From the NCBI GenBank assembly GCA_036346405.1, contig CM070568.1, positions 35,064,820 to 35,128,819 on the forward strand: a stretch of 64,000 nt of DNA, given 5' to 3'. This DNA comes from Phyllostachys edulis (Eukaryota; Streptophyta; Magnoliopsida; Poales; Poaceae). Positions 1 through 10,040 of the stretch are shown here, in pieces. The position numbers were made by a program, and so were the translations under genes. How positions within the stretch are numbered: the stretch's first letter is position 1; each line of letters starts with the position of its first letter. The notes beneath the pieces are model-generated. The model saw nothing but the letters and a program-made list of their open reading frames with translations. It was not told where the DNA came from and searched no databases.

Positions 1-1234
1 GAGTGCATTGTCCTGTAACAGAAAGAGAGGTACCATCTGCTGTCTGAACAGTGATAAGAGCAGCTAAAGGGCGAATGGAAGTGAGACTAATGGAATTAGA
101 TGTCATATGAAAGGAAGCACCAGAGTCAAGAATCCAATGTGATATACCTGAGGAAGAAGAAGTAGAAGGTGGTTTCTCACTATAAGACTGTGTAGTAGAA
201 CCAACAGAACCGGACGGTGCAAGAGCAGCCATGCGATGCAGCAGTGTGAGAAACTCCTGAGAATCAAAAGCACTAGAGCTCCTCTGAGAGGAGGAACCGC
301 TAGTGCCCTTTGGAGGATGGCCACCATGACGTAAATCCATCTTTTTCTCGTAGCAGAACTGCTCTACATGTCCATCTTTGTTGCAATAGGTGCAGTGAAG
401 TCTCTTACCAACAGCAGCTGTCACTGGTGAATGCACCACTAGTGAAGGAGTAACTGGAGACGTGGCGGGTGTAGAAGCTTCCAGAATCGAAGGAAACGAT
501 GGTGACGGCAGCAGACCCATAGCACGAAGGCGAATTTTCTCAGCATGAACAGATGCAAGGGCCTCCAACAGAGTCACACGAGGGTGGCGCGCCAGCAACT
601 GAGCATGAGTCTGCTCATACTGAGCCCGGATGCATGTCAAGAAGTCGTAGATGCGACAAAACTCTAGGTGAGACTGTTGACACTGACAAATGTGACAAAC
701 ATCCGGTCCCAAAGAGTCAATCTGACGCTAGACCATAGAAAACTGGGCATAGAACTCATCCACAGTGGCATCTTCCTACTACAGTAACTGCTCCTGACGC
801 ACAACAAAAAGATACAAGGAATCACCAGATGACTCGTAGCGGTTGGGTAGATGCTCCCACATCAACTGCGTGGAAGCTAAGCCAACCACATCCCCAGTGA
901 GATGGACTTCCATGCTAGCAACCAGAATAGCAGAGGCATGGACATCCTCACCAATCCATGTCTTGTAGGCAACATACTAAGTCTAAAAAGTCTCCTTGGC
1001 ATCCTCAAAAACATCAGCTGTCTCTTTACGAGTGTCTTCAGAAGCATCCTTTGGGAGCACAAGTGCAATAGGTAGAACAGGTCGAGGCGGACAAGACAGC
1101 TCGCCAGTGAGAAAATCCCAAAAACGCTGACCACGCATGTGAAGGTGCATATGCTGAAACCAGTTCCGATAATTGAGACCATCGAAAATCACCGGGCAAC
1201 GAGGCACAGAAATAGTGCCGGAAGAGGACATCAT
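1..1234 (-). pseudogene. Copia gag-protease remnant
   Basis: Translation from the double ATG at 1234-1229 gives a typical copia gag start with the FDGLNYRNWFQHMHLHMRG segment. A stop at about 983 interrupts it; the same frame family then continues with the YKTWIGEDVHASAI and TGDVVGLASTQLMWEHLPN stretches, with two adjacent stops near 776-781. Around 355-400 lies a CCHC zinc knuckle (C-x2-C-x4-H-x4-C, CTYCNKDGHVEQFC), which would bind the genomic RNA. Around 110-150 comes the protease active-site region WILDSGASFHM (catalytic DSG). Gag packages RNA and the protease cuts the polyprotein. The stops make it a pseudogene; the left part is outside the window. Confidence 0.88.
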
Positions 1235-1785
1235 TTTTTTTTCATTTCGGGCTGATCCGTTCACACTAAAAGCCTTCAGCCTGCTGGCCGAATAACACGC
1301 GATGCACACAGGGGGAACCCTATTCAACTGCTGCTCAAGCGGCGGTGGTGGCGGGCGACTCCAACGATGGGCGGCTCCGACGATGTGCGGCTCTCCACCC
1401 TCATGCACGTGCGGCGGAGGAGACCTCGGAGCCATAAGTCGAAGTGGCGCCGAGTCAGTGAAGATGAAGCGGAGTCGGAGAGACGCGCGGACCGGGCTCG
1501 GGTGATAGAGGCACAAGGCCGCAGGCGTTGGAGGACGGCGACATGCGCTGGAAGACCGGGCTAGGGCTCGGGCGACGAAGGCGCAAGGCCGCAGGTGGCG
1601 GCGAACGAGCGGCGAACGAAGAAGAACCAGCAGTGATGGCGCGGCCAATGAGCACGATCGGTGACCGATGAAAAGCTGTTGTGCTGGAGAAGAACAACTG
1701 CTGTAGTGGGCAAAAAAAACCAGGTGACAACGACTGCTAGAGAAGACGAACCGGCAGCGGCTTGGCAAAGAAAAACCCTCGGTAC

Positions 1786-1797
1786 GCTCTGATACTA
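1786..1797 (-). promoter_or_regulatory. Primer-binding site (initiator Met tRNA type)
   Basis: The minus strand reads TAGTATCAGAGC immediately after the LTR. The usual plant site is TGGTATCAGAGC, so one base differs. It would prime minus-strand cDNA synthesis. Confidence 0.8.
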
Positions 1798-1926
1798 TGT
1801 TATGAATTGCGCTTGTATTCATCATGAGGCCAATGTGCCAATATATATATAAATACAAGTATAATATATATATAGATAACCCCTTATACCACGGAAAAAT
1901 ACACATGCAATAATATACATCTAACA
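1798..1926 (-). repeat. 5' LTR of the copia element, 129 bp
   Basis: On the minus strand it starts TGTTAG and ends ATAACA, giving the canonical TG...CA ends, and the primer-binding site follows with no spacer. It is very AT rich with runs of TATATA. At 129 bp it is at the short end for an element that still carries gag. Confidence 0.85.
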
Positions 1927-3040
1927 CTTTTATCTTCCTGTTCAACTGTTAGCATTGTTCGTAGCCTCTTCAAGACTACTGGGTTGTTTGGTGATAGATT
2001 GGTCATTATCACTTGCATGTTAGCAAGGCCTCAGTGAGGAATGAGCACATACATGTTTGTATTATGTCTGAACAAGTGAGATAATGGAACGAACTAAACA
2101 AACCATGCAGCCATGCAGGTGTCGAGCAGAATCAGCATACGATTCTCAGAAGAACCCCTGTTCAGAGATAATGGAACGAACTGAACAAACCATGCAGCCA
2201 TGCAGGTGTCGAGCAGAATCAGCATACGATTCTCAGAAGAACCCCTTCTCCTAAGTTGTTTGATCGGCTCCATCGTCCCTCCGAATGCTTGTTTGATTGG
2301 AGCGGCCATGGAATCGGACCGCAGATCGTCTGATCCATTAATTGGAGGAACTACAAGGACCCTAACTCCGTCGTGTGCTTTGTCGGCGGCGAGCTCCACA
2401 TCAAAGAAGATATGTTCATGGCTTGGCTGGGCCAGTGTAGCTAGTTCAATCACTGATCATTCAATCGTTAGAAAATGCTGCATTGTGTATCGCTCGTGAC
2501 CAGAGAGGTTCATGACTGCTTTACGGCAAAGCTGGGGCAAGTATGTAATGTTTGTATCTCCTGCAAGTGAAAATCAAGGGGTGGTTTGGGTATGAGTAGC
2601 TGATTATTAGCTGCAAGTCATTAACTAGCTAGTTTGTGTATCTTGAGGAAATGTAAATGCTGGTACCAAGGCGACAGAAACCAACTTCTACGACAAATTC
2701 TGTACTTGTCGTAGCTTATCCACAGAAATTTTGGAGATTTTTTTAAACCAAGTAGTCATTTTCGTTTTCTTCATTGGCATTCTTCAATTCACAACGGAAA
2801 GAAAAAAAAACAAAAAGTAGGACTACTCTTCCATGATTAATTCATTCATCTTGCTTGTGTCATTCATTTGCTTCCAAACACACACACACAAATAGGGAAA
2901 TTTCGTTTATGCATTAGTTGCGGTCCACCTCTCACTTTTGTTATTAATTTTTCCAGCCTCTTACTTATGCCATCCATCCAATGGTTCTCTGTTTAGAAAT
3001 GCCACTCCGGTTAGTTTTCCGTCGATTCCGTCCACTAGGG
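1927..3040. other. Unassigned DNA between elements
   Basis: No convincing gene. It contains the 87-bp tandem duplication annotated separately and, at about 2700-2890, a stretch that resembles 46551-46680 by eye (same order of short blocks around CTCTTCCATGATT), with a second short match between 2435-2475 and 47235-47275. These two unassigned regions may therefore share an old repeat or duplicated host DNA. A minus-strand reading frame at 2094-2453 has no recognisable domain. Confidence 0.5.
2081..2247. repeat. Tandem duplication, period 87 bp
   Basis: The block beginning ATAATGGAACGAACT at 2081 is repeated at 2168 with one visible substitution (A to G in the AACTAAACA stretch). The two copies run to about 2167 and 2247. 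The period is a multiple of three, so the minus-strand reading frame across it carries a 29-residue repeat, but that frame has no other coding support. Confidence 0.85.
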
Positions 3041-3814
3041 TGTTGAACCGAAACAACGACTAGGGAGAGGGGGATTGAATAGGAGCACTACTTCTTTTTC
3101 ACCTTGATCGGATTCAATTCAATTAATGCTTCTGAACTAGCTGGTACATAAAGATGCGGTATTACCGCACTCACAAGGTCCGGTATTACCGCACGGTGGT
3201 AGTACCGCTCAGTTAGAACGGAACTACCGATTTCCAAAGAATCAGAGAATCACAAAAACATGCTCTTTGGAAATAACGTTCCGCCATGTAAACATCAATC
3301 CAACTGCACTATGGTAGTACCGTTCAAAGGATACGGTCATACCATTTTCAGGGGAGAAGAAAAACTCCCAAAAACATGCTCTCTGAAAAATACGTACCGC
3401 CAACTAGACTTCGGTCATACTGCACTGCGGTAGAACCGTTTCTCAGAGGCGATATACCGGTTTTACTGAAAAGTTTTCCAGAAGCAAAACTAAATGCAAT
3501 GCATAACTCTTGCTTGATCAAAATGGCACAAAATAAACTTTCAAGCTACTAGCTATGATCTCTCTTTATAGTACAACATCTAACCTACAAATCTGGCCCT
3601 TTCTCCAAACACCGAGACCGGTAAAAACTACAAAGGGATCCTTAGGCTACGCAATACCTTTGCTTTGAGCCATGCCAATCTTTTATAATCTTTGCATTGT
3701 CATTTTTATGTCATCATTCAAACACCGGGACTAAACCTTTCAAACACTTTTAGCACACATGTTAGTCCCATAACACATAGTTGTCATTAATTACCAAAAT
3801 CATTTTTATGGACA
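3041..3814 (-). repeat. Decayed copia-type LTR, probably shortened solo LTR
   Basis: The left end TGTTGAACCGAAACAACGACTAG and the following GGGGGATTGAATAGGAGCAC match the left end of the LTR at 11624, and the interior holds the same kind of CGG...CCG dyads (3155-3470). The right end contains the ATTAATTACCAAAAT block also seen at the right ends of the LTRs at 4654-30481 and 60580-62351. By analogy the element points to the minus strand. The right limit is uncertain: 3814 is chosen because it gives a terminal CA and a weak duplication (TAGGG/TAGAT), which is not convincing. At 0.77 kb it is much shorter than its relatives, so internal deletion is likely. Confidence 0.6.
3155..3470. repeat. CGG-TNNNA-CCG dyad array, LTR copy 1
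   Basis: Three perfect 11-bp dyads (two CGGTATTACCG, one CGGTAGAACCG) and at least four one- or two-base variants lie within about 300 bp. Confidence 0.7.
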
Positions 3815-4037
3815 TAGATGCTTTCAGGGAGATAGCTACTTCACTGCGGCGCAGATTGAAACACCTTCGAAAAGCATCAGCCATGGTCTTGTCGTCAACA
3901 CTGGTGCCCCCTTCCAGGACCCAAGCCACGAGAGTGATGGCCTCCCAGTCATCGTGGTCTCTTTCGAGTTCTGGGGAGCTATTGATGACGTAGTAGTCTT
4001 CATCCGGTCGGGTGTCGAGGGCACCGAGAAATGCCAT
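3762..4037 (-). pseudogene. N-terminal fragment of a DUF4283-like transposon protein
   Basis: The frame starts with MAFLGALDTRPDEDYYVINSS and continues with DWEAITLVAWVLEGG and ADAFRRCFNLRRSEVAISL. The WEA-x-LVAW...F-LRR-x-EV pattern is that of the short N-terminal domain (DUF4283-like) found in many plant zinc-knuckle retroelement and unclassified transposon proteins; this is pattern memory, not a search result. Homology stops at about 3815, where the LTR at 3041-3814 begins, so the last 18 or so residues come from LTR sequence. No downstream part is visible on the other side of the LTR. Confidence 0.45.
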
Positions 4038-4653
4038 GACTTGGGCAGGGGGCTTCTCTAGGGCTTGACGACTGGATGGTATGGGCGGATGGTGTCGAGG
4101 CCGGCGTCCCGGAGTGGAGGCACAGAGCGAGAGGGGTGGAGGGGGGGCTAAGACTGTGTCTCTACCGACAGAAGCTCACTTGATGACCACTTTTGAAGCA
4201 AAGGTAGCATTTGAGTGGGTCTCGGCACACATAAATTTTGTGGTTGAAAGCCAGGCAGCAAAAACACCTTGGTTTTGAACTATGGAAGAGGAGTCTTAGG
4301 GCGGGACTGATGACCGCACTAGGTGCCTGACGCTTGGGAGGAGGTCTGTGACTTAACGTCTTGGCATGGCGCCCATCACGACGCCACTAATGGGCATGCT
4401 TTACCACCAACCAACCATCACTACTCCCGCGGAAGTCAGCTTTGCGCAGCTAGGTGTGGGTCGGAGCCACTGTGACGATGGGGCGCGCAGCTTCCTCGGG
4501 GTCGCGCAGATGGGACAGCGAGGAGGGGGCGCCGAGCTAGGGGGCTAGTCTTCAGGGAGGGGGATGGCAAGTGAATGCCAAGGGGGCGCTAGCTTGTACC
4601 TTTTGCAGGGGGATGACGCGTGGGCGGGTCGCCGTAGTGATGAGGGAGCATAG
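4038..4653. other. GC-rich unassigned DNA
   Basis: G-rich, patchily low-complexity sequence without a recognisable gene; small open frames on both strands look like composition effects. It is the left flank of the LTR that starts at 4654; the corresponding right flank at 30482-30957 is also G-rich, which fits one interrupted host segment. Confidence 0.4.
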
Positions 4654-7273
4654 TGTAAGATCGAGGAGGCCGACTAGAGGGGGTAAATAGGCGGTTTTAA
4701 AGACTTCTTTGGCTAAACCGAGTTTTATGCGGAATTGTAAATCAATTCGGTTTTGCACAATAAAAGCCTAAAATCAACTAGTCTTTACTAAGTGCACCAA
4801 CAATATCAGACTACATAAAAGATAGCAATCATATATAAGCAAGTAAGCAATTTAATAAAGAGAATGTAAATTGCAATATAGTAAATCACAACAAATCAAA
4901 CCACAATGACACGATGATGTTTTACCATGGTGATCGGAGACTTGCCGGTCTCCCCTAATCCACGTTGAGGTAAGCCCAAAATCAATTGGACCGGCTCCAC
5001 GAATTAAGCCAAACACCTCCGAGGTAAGTCCAACCACTTAGACCGGTTCCAACAAGAACCAACACCTCGATCCACTAGGGTTGCTCTTCCTCCACTCCGG
5101 AGATGGCAAGCACCAAGCCACTCACAAACGCCTAGGTCTTCTCACAACCTTCTTTGAGAAGATCACCAAAACACAACGCCTCTATGCCATCTAGGTGTCG
5201 GCAAACACCAAGAGTAACAAGTCGAAAACTCTCACTTGAACTAATCAAGTGTCTTAGCTGTGAGAACCCGCATAAATTAACTTAAACTAAACAACAGTTA
5301 TATGTAATTAGCGTTAATTAAAAATCCATCAAACAGTGATCAACGCATAATTAACACGCTGGATTGTATAACTTTTGCTATCAACATTTCAAAACAACAA
5401 AGGATATACAAAAAGTTCAACCTCCAAGATTTTATAACAGTCCTTTTACAAAGCAGAATTAAAATTTTACAAACCAAATCCTTGTTACAAAATTTATTTT
5501 ACAACCAATCACAATGTTTATAACAACAATTAACTAATCTGCAATGCATTCATTTCATTCATGTAGCAACAACCATCCTTGCCCTGTTAATGCCAGTCTG
5601 TAGAGCCATCTCGCGATCCTTTTTCCTCGCACGTTAGAAAAATTAGAAAAATAGTAAGCCAAGCAAAAAGAAGGCAGAAATAGCTAGTTAGAAGGGAGAG
5701 AGGTTGCCGTCAGAACTTTCCGAAGTACAATAGGAGCCCCATATCAACCTAGGTCAACCGGTCCCTCGATCACTAAGGTACCTTGACCAACCTGAGTTAG
5801 TCGGCTCCTTTAGTAATTAAGGTATCCAGATCAACTAGAGTCAATAGGCGCCATCTACTTCCAGGGGTCTCATCATCCGGCAGCTTTAGAATCCAACACC
5901 CACCTTTTGCATTACCGCAATCGCAGCACAATCCCACAAGGCATATCCCATTAAACCCCACCCTCAGCCAAGCATCATAGGGTATACCGAAACCAGCATG
6001 CCACAAGAGAGCCAACATAAACCCACATTTAGCATTATTCTCCTTTCCTTCCCAGCCAAAGGCCAACACAAACCCATTCACAATGCATCATCATTGAGTA
6101 ACCAATGGACCAATATACAAAGCCACTGCCAGGCAAATGCCATAGCACAGCACCACAAACACAAAAGCACAAGCAGCTGCACATGAGTTTACATAGCCAA
6201 ATGGCACCACCATTCTCTCATTACCAATGCCCACCAGAAGCTCAAGATTGCATCACAAGGAAGCTCAGGAGGTCAAAAGGGGCACAGGAGGAAGAGAAGA
6301 CCCAGGGGATACGGGCATGGTAAGAAAAAGAATAGAAGCTTGGTAAAAATAGAATCCACAGACACTGGTTAAGGCAGCCAAGCAGTTCCCTTTGCCAGCC
6401 AAAGCCACCTCTAGTGCATAAAACCACATTTTCCCCTCACTGCCTCTCACAAGCAGCATAAGTTCATCCATCGCCAAGCCAGTCATTAGTATACCATCCA
6501 ACCCACAATCACAAGATGAAGCAACACCACCACCATTCATTCCCCCCAGCCAGCACCAAATTCATTCCCCCAGGCAACACCCATTCATCCCCCCTTTCTT
6601 AAGATATCCATTCCCCACAACCCCAACACATTCAGCCACTTTCACAGCCGCAAGAGAGAGGGAAGAAACAAGGAGCTCCACCACACAACCCACAAGGAAG
6701 TAGTAGAAGGAGAGGAGAAGCAAGCCGCCCACCGTTGCCATAAGCTTGCAGCCAGCACCGAGGTCAGAGGGAAGGAGCAGGCATAGGGGACGAGAAGGGC
6801 CAAACCTGCGGAGCCAGGACCATCGGCATCGCCAAGCGTCAAGCCCACAAGGAGGAGAACAAGCTCAGATTCTGCATCATCACCGCTTGCAAGCCGATTG
6901 CAGAGAGGGAGAAGAGGAGAGCACCAGGGCACTACCATCCTCTTCCCCATCCTTAATCTCAACAAGAGGTAACCCACAATGGAACCCCAGTGCTCCCCAT
7001 GTGCACATCTTTCACCATAGAGCATCTCACAGTAGTGTCACATTTAGCTCTCAGTTCGATTTTTTCATCACGAGTAAGGGAGGATTTGGGTTAGAGAGCT
7101 AAGGGGAGTTTACATGAGCGAGGCTTTAGCAAAGACCACCATCACCACCAATAGCAAGCCACTTAGCCGCATCCATCATACCCACCATGCATCAAAGATA
7201 ATGAACTCACATCAAGATATGAAAATCAACAAATTAATTGAATCATAGCAAAACAAGTAATTAGAGGGAGGTT

Positions 7274-7276
<3 letters not shown>

Positions 7277-7316
<40 letters not shown>
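7277..7316. repeat. GA microsatellite in 5' LTR of gypsy A
   Basis: About 20 uninterrupted AG units; the matching tract in the 3' LTR is shorter. Confidence 0.95.
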
Positions 7317-7318
<2 letters not shown>

Positions 7319-9150
7319 GCATAGGCCGTAGGGAGTAGAGCAGACGGGCTTAGGTGCCGTATGTCAGAGGCTGGTTTGGCCGAGCCGGGTTGCACCCGGC
7401 CGAGAGGAGTAGACCGAAGTCGAGGCGGCGCTAGCCTGCCGCCGCCGGGGAGAGCAAGACGAGGGAGAGAAAGAGTCAGCCGAGTGAGGCACCGAGGGGT
7501 GGCTATGGCGGCGACGCCACCAAAGCAAGCGGCGCGCAGGGCCAGGCGGCCGGGTTGCACTTGACCGAGAGGCGGCACCGGAGGGACCGAGACGTTAGGG
7601 GAAGCAGCGGGCCGAGGCGGGCCAAGGAGCCGCGGAGCCGGTCTTGGGACCGAGGGCGACGACGTCTGGCGCGAGAGCCGAGGGCGTAGAAGGTGGCGGG
7701 CTGGCTGGAGGAGCCGACGGCAAGGCTCTGGACCAACAAGAAGCGGCAGCAAGAAGAACTGTGCCCGGCGAGGCTAACCTGCCATGGCCAGCTGGTCGAG
7801 GCGACGGTGGCGGGCCCGTATGCGGGCAGCGACACCATGGCGGAGCTGGGGCGGTGGTGGAGGAGAAGCAGGAGCTGGCGGCCATGCGCAGGAGAAGCGG
7901 CGAGGTTCAACGAGCCAGACGGGAGAGGCGGCGGCGGCACCAAGGCGGCGACACAAGCGAGGCGTGTGGGGGCGACGGTAGCGGAGGCGCGAGGCCTAGG
8001 GAACCGAGGAGCGGCCGAGCGGGGTAGCGGCACCGGTGGGAGCCAGCCATGAGGGGAGATCTGAGAAGGGAGCTTTGGGGGAGAAGAAATGGAAGTGGAG
8101 GAGTGGATTGGGGCTGTGTCGGCCGAGTGGAGTGGGTGAGGAGAGAGGAAGTAAGGAAATTAGGATTAGGGGTTTAGGTGGGTTTCGGTTTAGAAAGTTT
8201 GGTGTAGGAATATTTTAAGAAGATGTTATGAATTTCAGTAAATTGTGGTAACCAATGGTTGTATCAACAGAAATTTGAATAAAATTAATAGTTGTTAGCC
8301 TTTCGTAATGATGCGATTAAATGAATCCACTTAGGTTGCATCCAGCTAACCATTCTTATATGTCCATCGGTTGGGTATTTGTTAAAGTAAAATAAACTAC
8401 CATTAATTCTGTTATTAGAAAGTAAAAAAAAAATTCGTGTGTAGCAAACTTGTTCATCTTTGGCAATTAGTCAGGAGAGGTTGAAATGTTTTAATCATGC
8501 TAAATTAATTAACATGAAGTGGTCCCGAGTATTTGTAGAAATTTAAATAATCGCATGTTGATGTAAGTAAAATATTTAATTAGAAGTTTTGCATGAATAA
8601 AATTTAATAGACTTAATAAAATATGCATGTGAGTAGTATTTCTGTTCTTGTTAGTTTAAACATGAACTTAGGCATTTTCAACCCGAGAGCGAGTAATCAG
8701 TAGAACGACCGTTTTCAGGAGTGCTAACTTAGCGGAGGACTCGAAAAGCTTTATTTAAATTAAATTGTGCTAACAAATTAGAAGCTACTAACTTATGTAC
8801 GCGTATTATCATTCAAAATCAACTATGTATTTATTTATATTACTATTCGTGCTACCATGTTGCTACAGAGGACAAACCAGCACCAACAGGAGTAACTGAT
8901 CCGAGATTCGCCAACATCGACCGTTCCTACAACTCCAAAGGCAAGCTATCCTTTTGAACATAAATATAGTTAATTTAAATGTAAATCATATATTGCACTA
9001 TTATGTTTATTGAATCAAAATTGTTTTCTCAAAACTTACATCAATGATTGAGATGAAAATGATTAAGATGGATATGAAAGAAATGAGAATGAGAAAGTAA
9101 GGAATGAGAATTATTATGGTTGGTAAAAGGGGGCCCTGGCAGGGGAACGC

Positions 9151-9188
9151 GACGACGACGACAACGATGATGATGATGATGATGATGA
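9151..9188. repeat. CGA/GAT trinucleotide tract, present mainly in the 5' LTR
   Basis: A short GAC run followed by about eight GAT units. The 3' LTR has a different sequence here with only three GAT units (near 27230-27242). Confidence 0.85.
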
Positions 9189-9440
9189 GATAATAGGTGG
9201 GCCCCTTTTTACATATGGTTATAATATAAGGACAAACAAAACTCATGCTCGGTCTAAAGCCGTAAATTCAGTACCAACCATTTTCCCGTTTCGACGGGCA
9301 AAAAATGATACCTTGTTACGTGACTATGCTCTCCACAATGGGTAAGTATTATGTGTGAGTGTGATGGAGGAACCCAGGACCGGTAGGAGAAGTCCGGAAG
9401 TGGGAGATCCAAGGCGCTATAGCGCTAAGGTGGAGTGTTG

Positions 9441-10024
9441 CTACTCTTTATTGATATGAACTGGATTTACAGGGGGTGCTTACGACCCGACTAGGGACTA
9501 CTCCTAATTACACTGAATGTGAAGATTGTTATGCTATAATCTGACGATGATGTCTTTCTCTTCTTTCCGCCACTTGCCCCTTTGTCTTCTGTGCTCCACC
9601 CTTAAATAACTTCCGAAGAGGTGGCAATTACTCTTGGAGAAGGCGTCCCTCGTGAAGCATTGCGACTGGTCGGGGCGAAATGTCAGTTAACAATGTGCTA
9701 ACTGCTTTGCGGTTAGGTGTCTCAGAGACATTTAACCGTATAGAAGTTGTTGTCAGTGTCTTTAGGACTATGTAACCGTGTGATATGGAGTATAAAGCAC
9801 ATGCTATATTCATCGCACGGTAAGAATATACTTGGGATTAGTTATAGATACCAGTTCATAGCTTTTTCGAGCAGCTACCTGGTCGGAGACTAAGTACAGG
9901 ACTTTGTCCAACCAGGGTACCCTTATGTAACCTCTGGAATCCTCACGACCAGTGAGGTCATTAGCCTTAGGGGTTACGACTATGAAGACACATGGTCTCT
10001 TATTATGTATTAAAATAATACACA
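9441..10024 (-). repeat. LTR-like sequence, minus strand, family unassigned
   Basis: On the minus strand it starts TGTGTATTATTTTAATAC, has a TATA-like ATTTAAGG near 9605, and near its end AATAAAGAGTAG (a polyadenylation-type signal), as expected for an LTR. The last bases CAACA before the flank could be its own terminus or gypsy sequence. The following minus-strand upstream DNA is the copia pol fragment, which stops at the YVDD motif, so if they belong together the 3' half of pol is deleted. Confidence 0.5.
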
Positions 10025-10040
10025 GAGGTTTTAATCCTCG

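Larger units (their letters stand above)
1..1926 (-). mobile_element. Ty1/copia LTR retrotransposon, 5' part, cut by the window edge
   Basis: Read on the minus strand the order is LTR (1926 to 1798), primer-binding site, an untranslated leader of about 550 bp, gag from 1234, a CCHC zinc knuckle near 355-400, and the start of the aspartic protease near 110-150; integrase and reverse transcriptase would lie left of position 1. This gag-protease order with a short LTR and a tRNA-iMet-type primer site is typical of plant copia elements. The coding part carries stops, so the copy is not autonomous. The base after the LTR start begins the sequence CTTTT, a candidate target duplication that cannot be tested because the other end lies outside the window. 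Confidence 0.9.

Noticed and set aside
1302..1730. Overlapping frames on both strands in the copia leader
   Set aside because: GC-rich untranslated region between primer site and gag; the frames overlap each other and have no recognisable domain.
5797..8052. Many long open frames inside the 5' LTR of gypsy A, recurring at 23887-26195
   Set aside because: The recurrence is due to LTR identity, and the zone has strong strand composition bias that removes stops. No known domain was recognised in any frame.
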